Shown: positions 17,485-25,397 of the stretch, in pieces
How positions within the stretch are numbered: the stretch's first letter is position 1
Layout of the letters: every line of letters starts with the position of its first letter
Source of the DNA: Anderseniella sp051010195
Lineage (GTDB): Bacteria > Pseudomonadota > Alphaproteobacteria > Rhizobiales > Aestuariivirgaceae
Direction of reading: 5' to 3'
Assembly (NCBI GenBank): GCA_051010195.1
Contig: JBPCVV010000338.1
Location: forward strand, 1 to 64,000
DNA: 64,000 nt
Notes under the pieces: model-generated
What the model was told of the DNA's origin: nothing
What the model saw: the letters and a program-made list of their open reading frames with translations, nothing else
Database searches by the model: none
Program-made: the position numbers and the translations under genes

Positions 17485-17976
17485 TTGTTGAGCGAAGCAC
17501 GGGGCATATCGGATCCTGTCGTCAATCCCGATGGCCGCCAATCCGCCACGGCGGCCGCCATCCAGCGCGGCACGGGCCGGATGCTGCTCAATGCCGGTTT
17601 CGCCAGCATTTCCGAATTGTCCCTGGCCAACGGACGACGTGCCGACCTGATCGCCATCAACGCCAGGGGCGAAATCTGGATTATCGAAATCAAGTCATCG
17701 CCTGCAGACTATCTCTCGGACCATAAGTGGCATGACTACATGGCGTACTGCGACCGCTTCTACTTCGCCATTCCGACAGACATGGATCCGGGCCTGATTG
17801 ATGAAACCGCCGGTCTGATGATTGCCGATGCGTGGGGAGCCGAGATCGTTCGCGACGCGTGCGAAGCCAAATTGTCCGGCGCCAGGCGCAAGGCGGTCAC
17901 ATTGTTGCTGGCTCGTTCAGCTTCCCTGCGCCTGCAGTCGACAATCGACCCCAATGCCGACGGAACACTGCTTTAA
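17485..17976 (+). CDS. mmcB: MmcB-family DNA repair protein
   Basis: This 163-residue protein matches the alphaproteobacterial MmcB family, linked in Caulobacter to mitomycin C resistance. It carries a PD-(D/E)XK nuclease-like core: GRRADLIAINARGEIWIIEI followed by KSS, with D54 and the E-I-K triad as likely catalytic residues. Other family marks are SDHKWHDYMAYCDRF and the C-terminal ARRKAVTLLLARSASLRLQ. Translation starts at TTG 17485 or TTG 17488; no ATG is available. It follows the exporter by 13 bp and converges on the response regulator gene with 6 bp between stops. Confidence 0.85.
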   Translation: MLSEARGISDPVVNPDGRQSATAAAIQRGTGRMLLNAGFASISELSLANGRRADLIAINARGEIWIIEIKSSPADYLSDHKWHDYMAYCDRFYFAIPTDMDPGLIDETAGLMIADAWGAEIVRDACEAKLSGARRKAVTLLLARSASLRLQSTIDPNADGTLL

Positions 17977-17982
17977 GAGCCG

Positions 17983-18528
17983 CTAGCGCGGCGCCCGCTT
18001 TGCGAGAATGCGCTGCAGGGTGCGGCGATGCATGTTCAGGCGCCGCGCGGTTTCAGACACATTGCGGTTGCACAATTCGTAAACCCGCTGGATATGTTCC
18101 CAGCGCACCCGGTCCGCCGACATGGGGTTTTCCGGCAAGGCCGCGCGCGCATCCGCCTGGGCCATCAGTGCGCCGTACACGGCATCGGCATCAGCGGGTT
18201 TTGACAGATAGTCGGCCGCCCCGATTTTCACCGCAGACACTGCAGTGGCAATATTGCCGTATCCCGTCAGCACCACTGCACGAGCCTCGGGACGAACCGT
18301 GTGCAGGGCTTCAACCACATCCAGGCCGTTACCGTCTTCAAGCCGTAAATCGACAACCGCATAAGCCGGCGGATCGCGCTTCACTTCAACCAGGGCTTCC
18401 GCGACAGATTGAGCCATGCGTACGTCAAAACCACGCGATTCCATTGCACGGCCAAGCCGCTGCAGGAATGGACGATCATCATCCACCAGCAAAAGTGTCT
18501 TCGGTCCGTCGATCTCGTTTTCACTCAT
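17983..18528 (-). CDS. regA: Redox response regulator, RegA/PrrA/ActR family
   Basis: This response regulator of 181 residues controls photosynthesis, respiration, nitrogen or carbon fixation genes in alphaproteobacteria. The receiver domain has LLLVDDD near 12-18 and the phosphorylated Asp60 in AVVDLRLEDGNG. A short linker leads to a Fis-type helix-turn-helix ending in MHRRTLQRILAKRAPR, almost invariant in RegA/ActR proteins. I chose the ATG at 18528 (MSENEIDG); an ATG 8 codons upstream is possible. It lies downstream of the cognate kinase gene. Confidence 0.93.
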   Translation of the reverse strand: MSENEIDGPKTLLLVDDDRPFLQRLGRAMESRGFDVRMAQSVAEALVEVKRDPPAYAVVDLRLEDGNGLDVVEALHTVRPEARAVVLTGYGNIATAVSAVKIGAADYLSKPADADAVYGALMAQADARAALPENPMSADRVRWEHIQRVYELCNRNVSETARRLNMHRRTLQRILAKRAPR

Positions 18529-18623
18529 CAATTCAAATCCCTGATGCTGCAAGCAGTCCTTACAACAATTTTATGGCTGTTGCTGTGCGGTTCTTACAGC
18601 AATTTGGCCCAGCGTGGTAAAAA

Positions 18624-20018
18624 TCACAAGTCAGCCTGCCCGGGCTCCTGCATCTCCACAATCTCGCGCGGCCAGACAATGCGGACCACGGCGCCGGTTT
18701 CAGGCAGCGCCCGGTTGGCCAGGTTGACCTGGGCACCGGAGCGTTCCAGCAGTGTCTTGGCGATGAAAAAACCAAGTCCCATGCCGCCATGGCCTTCGCG
18801 CCTGATCCGCTCATCCTCGCCAAAGCGGCTGCGGGTCGTAACATATGGATCGCCGAGGCGATCCATGACGGCTTGTGAAAACCCGGTCCCGTCATCGGAA
18901 ATGGTCAGGCTGATCTGCTCAAGCGACCAGGAAATACGGACCGTCACCCTGGTCTTGGCAAAATCAACAGCGTTCTCCATCAAATTGACCAGCGCATATT
19001 TTATCGCCGTGTTGCGCATCAGGACCGGTTCCGTCAGCGGGTTGCCGCTGCGGTCCGACTTTGGCTGCACATCGAACAAAATGGCGACGTCAGGCGAGTT
19101 GAGCGGTTCTGCGATTTCCTCGGCAAGGGCGGTCATGCGCACCGTTTGCAGCATCGCGTCCGACTGGTTGTCACGCTGTGACAGCCGCGACAGGATTTTG
19201 CGGCAGCGTTCCGACTGTGACACCAGCAGGTCAAGATCCTCGCCATGGTGACCGTCCAGCTTGAGTTCGCGTTTCAGCTCCTTGGCAACCAGCACGATGG
19301 TCGCCAGTGGCGTGCCCAGCTCATGGGCGGCGGCGGCCGCCAACCCGTCCAGTGCCGACAACTGCTGCTCATGGGCAAGCGCAACTTCGGTCGCCGCCAG
19401 TGCATTGGCCATGTCGCGTGCCTCGCTGGCGACGCGGTTTACATAAAGCGTCGAGAAAATGATACCGCACACCAGTGCCGCCCACAGGCCGGTCTTGTAC
19501 AGGTTCGGCAGTGCGAACGGTTCGCCCGGATGCCAGGGCAGCGGCAGATGAAACACTGCCAGGAACGTGGTGACCGCAACAGCCAGTCCGGCCAGCAGAA
19601 CCGTGCGCGGCAGCGGCAGCGTGGCCGCGGAGACGGTGACCGGCACAATGAACAGGAATGCAAACGGATTGGACAGGCCGCCGGTCAGGTACAGCAGTGC
19701 GGCAAGCTGAAAAATATCATAGGCCAGCAACAGGGAGGAATAGCGCTCGTGCAGGCGCGCGGTCACGCTCCAGCTGAGTGACAGGGAAATGTTCACCCAG
19801 GCGGACAGGGCGATGAACACGGTGCACAGCCAGATCGGCAATGTAAAACCCATTCCCAGGTACACCCACATCACCGCGAAAGTCTGCCCGGCAACCGCCA
19901 GCCAGCGCAGCCGGATCGACGTGCGCAGCCGCAGTCCCTCGTGGGTAAAGAAAGTGCCGACAGCCCGCGAGGGGGGGCCGATTGCGCCGGCCAGGACATT
20001 TGAGACCGTACTGGACAT
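18624..20018 (-). CDS. regB: Redox sensor histidine kinase, RegB/PrrB/ActS family
   Basis: This 464-residue membrane kinase has about six N-terminal membrane helices (to about residue 195). The quinone-binding motif GGLSNPF is at 113-119, the H-box is AAAAHELGTPLATI with H232, and the redox-sensing cysteine equivalent is C272 in SERCRKIL. ATP-binding boxes are NLMENAVDFA, SDDGTGF and GMGLGFFIAK. All three known redox-sensing features are therefore present. It phosphorylates the RegA protein encoded downstream and is divergent from the SCO gene, an arrangement like regB-senC in Rhodobacter. Confidence 0.94.
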   Translation of the reverse strand: MSSTVSNVLAGAIGPPSRAVGTFFTHEGLRLRTSIRLRWLAVAGQTFAVMWVYLGMGFTLPIWLCTVFIALSAWVNISLSLSWSVTARLHERYSSLLLAYDIFQLAALLYLTGGLSNPFAFLFIVPVTVSAATLPLPRTVLLAGLAVAVTTFLAVFHLPLPWHPGEPFALPNLYKTGLWAALVCGIIFSTLYVNRVASEARDMANALAATEVALAHEQQLSALDGLAAAAAHELGTPLATIVLVAKELKRELKLDGHHGEDLDLLVSQSERCRKILSRLSQRDNQSDAMLQTVRMTALAEEIAEPLNSPDVAILFDVQPKSDRSGNPLTEPVLMRNTAIKYALVNLMENAVDFAKTRVTVRISWSLEQISLTISDDGTGFSQAVMDRLGDPYVTTRSRFGEDERIRREGHGGMGLGFFIAKTLLERSGAQVNLANRALPETGAVVRIVWPREIVEMQEPGQADL

Positions 20019-20135
20019 GGTTTTCTGCTTCTTTCCGTTCAGTTTTGACGCTCAGAGCGAGATGAGCTTGAACTGGCATGGTTCGCCCACAACATTGTGA
20101 CCTGTTGCCGCTTTGCCATGCCGTCTTGCCCGAGT

Positions 20136-20759
20136 ATGAATGCCGTCATGAAAAAATCCACCGCAATCCTCGCCATTTGCTGCCTGCTTCTGGCAATCGG
20201 TATCGGCGCAAGTGCGCTGCTGCTGGCCCCGGGCACATCGAAAAACAATGTGGTCAGCTCCGGAACGGCACTGGTGGGCGGGCCCTTCGAAGCGACGAAC
20301 CAGGACGGCAAACGGGTCAGCGACAAGGACTTCCTGGGCAAGCATACGCTGTTTTATTTCGGTTTCACTTTCTGCCCGGACATCTGCCCGGCCGAATTGC
20401 AGGTAATTTCCGCAGCCTTGAACGAAATCGACGGGGCCGAGGACAAATTCAACCTGGCGTTTGTGACCATTGACCCGGCACGGGACACGCCCGAAATCAT
20501 GAAACAGTATGTGGGCCACTTCTGGCCGGGCACCGTTGGCCTGACCGGCTCCGCCGAAGATATCCGGAAGATGGCGTCCGCGTACCGGGTCTACTACACA
20601 AAGGCCGGTGGTGAGAACGCTGACAAGGACAGCTATCTCATGGATCATTCCAGTATTACCTACCTGATGGGACCGGACGGCAAGTTCATCCGGCACTTCC
20701 CGTTCGGCACCTCGGCCGATGACATGAGAAAAGCCCTGGTCGAGATCACAAGCGGTTGA
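20136..20759 (+). CDS. senC: SCO1/SenC/PrrC copper chaperone
   Basis: This membrane-anchored thioredoxin-fold protein of 207 residues assists CuA assembly in cytochrome c oxidase and has been linked to RegB signalling. An N-terminal signal anchor spans about 9-30. Copper ligands C80 and C84 are in FCPDICP and the distal H171 is in LMDHSSITYL. Start choice is between ATG 20136 and ATG 20148; neither has a strong ribosome-binding site. It is divergent from regB, as senC is in Rhodobacter. Confidence 0.9.
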   Translation: MNAVMKKSTAILAICCLLLAIGIGASALLLAPGTSKNNVVSSGTALVGGPFEATNQDGKRVSDKDFLGKHTLFYFGFTFCPDICPAELQVISAALNEIDGAEDKFNLAFVTIDPARDTPEIMKQYVGHFWPGTVGLTGSAEDIRKMASAYRVYYTKAGGENADKDSYLMDHSSITYLMGPDGKFIRHFPFGTSADDMRKALVEITSG

Positions 20760-20892
20760 AAAGTCTCAAAACTTGATACGGTATACTTTCGGTGCAAAGC
20801 GCGGCTGAGCGATTGCCCTTGTCTACATAATGATGTTATGTTGCAGCGCAGCAAGACAGTTCAGGCCGGCACAGGCGCATGGTGACCCCATA

Positions 20893-22137
20893 ATGCTTTA
20901 CATGATGTATGAAATGAACCACGCCGCGATTGCCCCGATGCGAATGGCGGCAAAATACAGCCACCATTTCTGGACCAATTCGACCAATCCGGTTGCCGAT
21001 TCGGAGATCGGGCGTTCTCTTGCGGCATCGCTGGAAATGTTCGAGCGGCTGACAAGGCGCTACGGCAAGCCGGAATTTGCCATCACATCAACGGAAGTGG
21101 GGGGCAAAACCTGCGACGTACAGGAATTGTGTGTATGGGAGAAGCCGTTCTGCCGGCTACTCCACTTCAACCGCCAGTTTGAAACCGCACCGGCAGATCC
21201 GAAACAACATCAGAAAATACTCATTGTCGCGCCGATGTCCGGGCACTATGCAAGCCTGCTGCGCGGTACCGTTGAAGCCATGCTGCCACATGGTGATGTG
21301 TACATCACCGACTGGACGGATGCCCGCGACGTGCCTGCCTCGAAGGGCAGTTTCGACCTGGACGATTATATCGACTACGTCGTGGAGATCATACGGCACC
21401 TCGGCGAAAACGTGCATGTCATGGCGGTATGCCAGCCGACCGTGCCGGTGCTTGCAGCCATATCCCTCATGCACCAGCGCAAGGAAAAGCTGTTGCCGGC
21501 GTCGATGATGCTGATGGGTGGACCCATCGACACCCGCCGCAACCCGACCACGGTCAACGAACTGGCAATCGAGCGCGGCACCGACTGGTTCAAGCGGCAT
21601 GTCATCGTGCGGGTACCGTTTCCAAATGCCGGCTTCATGCGCCGAGTCTATCCCGGTTTCCTGCAGCTGACGGGTTTCATGTCCATGAATCTTGACCGCC
21701 ATGTCGACGCACACCGCGAGCTGTTCCGGCACATGGTTGAAGGCGACGGTGATTCGGCTGAAAAACATGAGGAGTTCTACGACGAGTATCTGTCGGTGAT
21801 GGACCTGACGGCGGAGTTTTACCTGCAGACGGTGGACAGGGTATTTGTGAAGCAGGCGCTGCCGAAGGGTGAGTTCACCTATCGCGACCAGCTCATAGAC
21901 CCGGCCTCGATTACCGAAACCGCCCTGATGACCATCGAGGGCGAGAAGGACGATATTTCAGGCATCGGGCAATCGGAAGCCGCACATGAACTGTGCACCA
22001 GCCTGCCCAAGAAAATGCGCGATCATCACCTGCAGGAGAAGGTCGGCCATTACGGCGTGTTCAACGGCTCGCGATTCCGGGCCCACATTGTGCCGCGTAT
22101 TGTCGAATTCATGCACAAGCACAACCACAAGGCCTGA
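20893..22137 (+). CDS. phaZ: Intracellular polyhydroxyalkanoate depolymerase
   Basis: This alpha/beta-hydrolase of 414 residues mobilises stored poly(3-hydroxybutyrate) granules. The family uses a catalytic Cys in a lipase-box-like strand turn, here C180 in HVMAVCQPTVPV. Asp lies in EGEKDDISG and His in VGHYGVFNGSRF near the C-terminus. The family N-terminus MLYMMYEMNHAAIAPMR fixes the ATG at 20893; the 21 codons open upstream are not conserved-looking. It implies that the organism makes PHB. No phaC synthase is in the window. Confidence 0.93.
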   Translation: MLYMMYEMNHAAIAPMRMAAKYSHHFWTNSTNPVADSEIGRSLAASLEMFERLTRRYGKPEFAITSTEVGGKTCDVQELCVWEKPFCRLLHFNRQFETAPADPKQHQKILIVAPMSGHYASLLRGTVEAMLPHGDVYITDWTDARDVPASKGSFDLDDYIDYVVEIIRHLGENVHVMAVCQPTVPVLAAISLMHQRKEKLLPASMMLMGGPIDTRRNPTTVNELAIERGTDWFKRHVIVRVPFPNAGFMRRVYPGFLQLTGFMSMNLDRHVDAHRELFRHMVEGDGDSAEKHEEFYDEYLSVMDLTAEFYLQTVDRVFVKQALPKGEFTYRDQLIDPASITETALMTIEGEKDDISGIGQSEAAHELCTSLPKKMRDHHLQEKVGHYGVFNGSRFRAHIVPRIVEFMHKHNHKA

Positions 22138-22219
22138 TGTCGGCGCACCACGGGTGAACGCAGATCAGCCTCGATCCCCGGCGGCACGCCTTTAGAGGCG
22201 AATCAGCTATTATGAGGAC

Positions 22220-22978
22220 ATGTCACTTTCACCCCTGAAGCGCCTGTTCACGCCTGAGCCCGGCCAGCCGGACGGCCCGGACAGCCTGCTGATTGACGGC
22301 CGTGTGGTGCCGGTGCGCTATCGTGGAAATTCCCAGGCCCGGCGCATTATCATGCGCATGGAAAAGGACGGTCAAGGCATCGTGCTGACCGTGCCGCCGG
22401 GAACCAGTGCACACGCGGCGCATGAGTTTGCCTGCACCCAGGCAGCCTGGATATGGCAAAGACTCGCTCCTGAGGGTGAGCAGCAGCCTGGGTCACTGGC
22501 CGGGCGCAGCATCACAATCCGGGGCACCGAACATGTGGTTGAAGCCGCCACCGGGCGCGGCGCGCCGGTTCACATTTGTGATCTGCCATCACCACGGCTG
22601 ATGGTTCGCGGTGATGCAGGACACTGGCGACGCCGGATCACCGACTTTCTCAAACGCGAGGCCCGCCATGACCTGGAAAAGGCGTCGCGTGGCTATGCCG
22701 ATGCCATGCAGGTGGAGTTTTCACGGCTGTCGGTGCGTGACACCACAAGCCGCTGGGGGTCGTGTTCGAGTACCGGCACGCTTTCCTATTCGTGGCGCCT
22801 GATCCTGGCACCGCCAAAGGTGCTGGATTATGTGTGTGCCCACGAGGTCGCCCATATCGAGCAAATGAACCATGGTCCTGAATTCTGGGATCTGGTGTAC
22901 CGGCATTGCCCACACACGGATCTATCCAGAAACTGGCTGAAGCGCCACGGGCATACCCTGCACAAACTGCCATTGTGA
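22220..22978 (+). CDS. YgjP-like zinc metallopeptidase (DUF45)
   Basis: This 252-residue protein has the DUF45/YgjP domain. The zinc motif HEVAH is near 208-212 in CAHEVAHIEQMNHGPEFW, and the preceding family block RDTTSRWGSCSSTGTLSYSW is at about 173-192. It is probably a soluble metal-dependent peptidase; substrates are not known for the family. It stands alone 82 bp after phaZ and converges on the PBP1A gene. Confidence 0.88.
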   Translation: MSLSPLKRLFTPEPGQPDGPDSLLIDGRVVPVRYRGNSQARRIIMRMEKDGQGIVLTVPPGTSAHAAHEFACTQAAWIWQRLAPEGEQQPGSLAGRSITIRGTEHVVEAATGRGAPVHICDLPSPRLMVRGDAGHWRRRITDFLKREARHDLEKASRGYADAMQVEFSRLSVRDTTSRWGSCSSTGTLSYSWRLILAPPKVLDYVCAHEVAHIEQMNHGPEFWDLVYRHCPHTDLSRNWLKRHGHTLHKLPL

Positions 22979-23009
22979 TTTTACGGCGCCAGCCACCGTA
23001 TTGCCGCCG

Positions 23010-25133
23010 TTATCTGGTTTGCAGCAACTGTTCCAGGCGGCGCTGGTTCTGGGTCTTTTCGATTTGTCTGCGCTGCGGGCGTGTCTCGACCGGTTCCGGA
23101 TCAGGTTCCGGATCAGGCGAAAGGAAGATGCTGCGCAAGCTGTCGACAAACCCGCCGCGATTGTTCCAGGAGTCCTCGTCAGCATAGGCAATTGCCGGCC
23201 CGTCAGGCTGATAGAAACCGGGCAACGGCACGAAGTCGAGCTGTTGGTGCACCGGGTTCATAACATTGGCAAAGATGCGCGCCGGCATGGAGCCGCCCGT
23301 AACTCTCCGGGTGGAGGAATTATCGTCATTGCCAACCCACACACCGGCAATCAGGTGCGACGTGTAACCGATGAACCAGGCGTCGCGATAGTCTTGTGTT
23401 GTCCCTGTCTTGCCGCCGGTCTCATGGCCGGCAATCCGCGCCGCCTTGCCGGTCCCTTCCTCGACCACTGCCCGCATCATGTGGTTCATGGCGCCAAGCG
23501 ATTCGAAGGAGATGACCGATCCCGGCCCGCCGCCTGAGCGTTGATACAGTACCTTGCCGTCACGCGTGGTAATGCGGGTGATGGTGTGCGGCAGAACCCC
23601 GCTGCCACCATTGGCAAACGGCACATAGGCGGATGTCAGCTGCAGCAGGGAAACTTCCGAGGTTCCGAGCGCAATGGATGCATTGGCAGCCAGAGGGTAA
23701 GAGATGCCAAGGCGGCGTGCTGTTGACGCGACATTGTCAGGACCGACCTCGACGGCGAGCTTGGCCGCGACCGTGTTGATCGACGACGATAACGCCTTGG
23801 TCAGGGAAACCGGACCGAGATACTTGCTCTTGTAATTTTCCGGTGACCAGTTGCCGAAGGTGACCGGCTCATCGACCTTGCGGGTCTTCGGCGTCATGCC
23901 GGCATCGATGGCGGCCAGGTAGACAAACGGCTTGAAGGCGGAGCCGGGCTGGCGTTGCGCTTTGACGGCGCGATTGAACTGGCTCTTGATGTACGAGCGC
24001 CCGCCGATCATGGCGCGCACGGCACCGGTGGTATCGAGCACAACCATGGCTGCTTCGGACGCGCGGAACTTCCTGCCGTTCTTCGCCAGTTCGCTGCGCA
24101 GCGCCCTTTCCGCCAAATTCTGCAGCACTGGATCGATGGTGGTCTCCACGACCACGCTGCTGCTCAGCTCGCCAATGAGTTCCGGCAGGGATTCACTTAC
24201 CCAGTCAACCACGTAGCGCTTGGCCGGGATATAGGTTGACCCGGGTGCCCGGGCGCTCACACCGCGGGTTGCATCGGCTTCGGCCTGGGTGATGAAACCG
24301 GCACGCACCATGTCCGACAACACCTGGCGGGCACGGGCATTGGCCCGCTTGGTGCTGGAAATCGGATTGTAGCGGCTGGGCGCCTTCAACACGGCTGCAA
24401 GCACAGCGGCTTCCGACAGGTTCACGTCGCGGGCCGACTTGCCGAAGAACTTCTGGGCCGCCTTGTCAATGCCCGTAGCACCGGCACCAAAATAGACCCG
24501 ATTCATGTACAACTGCAAAATCTCGTCCTTGGAGAACTTGCTTTCAAGCCAGACCGCCAGAATGGCTTCCTGGACTTTTCTCTCAAGTGTGCGTTCGGGT
24601 TTCAGGAACAGGTTCTTGGCCAGCTGCTGGGTAAGCGTCGAGCCGCCCTGAACCGTGCTGCCTGCGCGGTAGTTGGCCAGAAGCGCACGGGCGATACCGA
24701 ACGGGTCAATGCCGAAGTGAGACCGGAACCGCCGGTCTTCAATGGCAATAATGGCCTGCGGCACATAGGGCGGCAGCTCATCGAAACGGACGGCATCACC
24801 GAAAAAGGCGCCGCGCTCAGCCAGCACCGAACCGTCCGCCCCCAGCAACATGATGCCGGGCTCACGCTCAGGGATATTGAACAGGCCCTGCTTGTTCAGG
24901 TTGAAAAACAGGTAGCCGGTGGTGGCAAATACCGCCACCATCGCCCACAGGCCGATCATCATGCCTACCGACACAAGTTTGAAAACAAATGAGCGCTTGC
25001 GCGGGGTTTTCCTGCTCCGGCCGGAGGTGTTTGGCCTGACGTCCGATTTTCTGCGCGGTCCGGGACCTGAAAATACCGGCTGGCGCCGGCGGGGGCCGCG
25101 GCGTTTCTGCTTTTTTCTGCCTAATCCAAACAC
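23010..25133 (-). CDS. Penicillin-binding protein 1A (bifunctional transglycosylase/transpeptidase)
   Basis: This 707-residue peptidoglycan synthase has a very basic cytoplasmic N-terminus (first 50 residues with many Arg/Lys) followed by one membrane helix near 53-75. The GT51 glycosyltransferase motifs are EDRRFRSHFGID and QGGSTLTQQLAKNLF. The transpeptidase motifs are SAFKPF (SxxK), SSIN (SxN) and KTGTT. The C-terminus is a Pro/Glu then Gln/Arg-rich tail. It polymerises and cross-links murein in the periplasm. It follows gyrB after 264 bp. Confidence 0.93.
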   Translation of the reverse strand: MFGLGRKKQKRRGPRRRQPVFSGPGPRRKSDVRPNTSGRSRKTPRKRSFVFKLVSVGMMIGLWAMVAVFATTGYLFFNLNKQGLFNIPEREPGIMLLGADGSVLAERGAFFGDAVRFDELPPYVPQAIIAIEDRRFRSHFGIDPFGIARALLANYRAGSTVQGGSTLTQQLAKNLFLKPERTLERKVQEAILAVWLESKFSKDEILQLYMNRVYFGAGATGIDKAAQKFFGKSARDVNLSEAAVLAAVLKAPSRYNPISSTKRANARARQVLSDMVRAGFITQAEADATRGVSARAPGSTYIPAKRYVVDWVSESLPELIGELSSSVVVETTIDPVLQNLAERALRSELAKNGRKFRASEAAMVVLDTTGAVRAMIGGRSYIKSQFNRAVKAQRQPGSAFKPFVYLAAIDAGMTPKTRKVDEPVTFGNWSPENYKSKYLGPVSLTKALSSSINTVAAKLAVEVGPDNVASTARRLGISYPLAANASIALGTSEVSLLQLTSAYVPFANGGSGVLPHTITRITTRDGKVLYQRSGGGPGSVISFESLGAMNHMMRAVVEEGTGKAARIAGHETGGKTGTTQDYRDAWFIGYTSHLIAGVWVGNDDNSSTRRVTGGSMPARIFANVMNPVHQQLDFVPLPGFYQPDGPAIAYADEDSWNNRGGFVDSLRSIFLSPDPEPDPEPVETRPQRRQIEKTQNQRRLEQLLQTR

Positions 25134-25397
25134 CCGAACTAAGTCCCCGAAGATTTACCGGCAAAGCCTTGTCACAAAACCCGGATTTGCCTTGATCAGC
25201 ATCACCATGCCGCAGTGCGTTTGCTGGCGCAAAACACCGGGCCTGACCCATCCTGCCACGCGCTGCGGGACCCTAGCGTTTTCACGTTAACCGGCTGTTA
25301 ACACTGCTCAGGCGACACGGTGCGCGCAACCTGTTGTATTCGGGTTGCGACTCAATCATGTCAGCACAATGGCAGGCCGAGACATCCAGTATCCGGA

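Noticed and set aside
23955..24239. Plus-strand frames opposite the PBP1A and gyrB genes (several of 60-400 codons)
   Set aside because: They are antisense shadows of GC-rich genes with no family similarity, and the minus-strand genes are secure.
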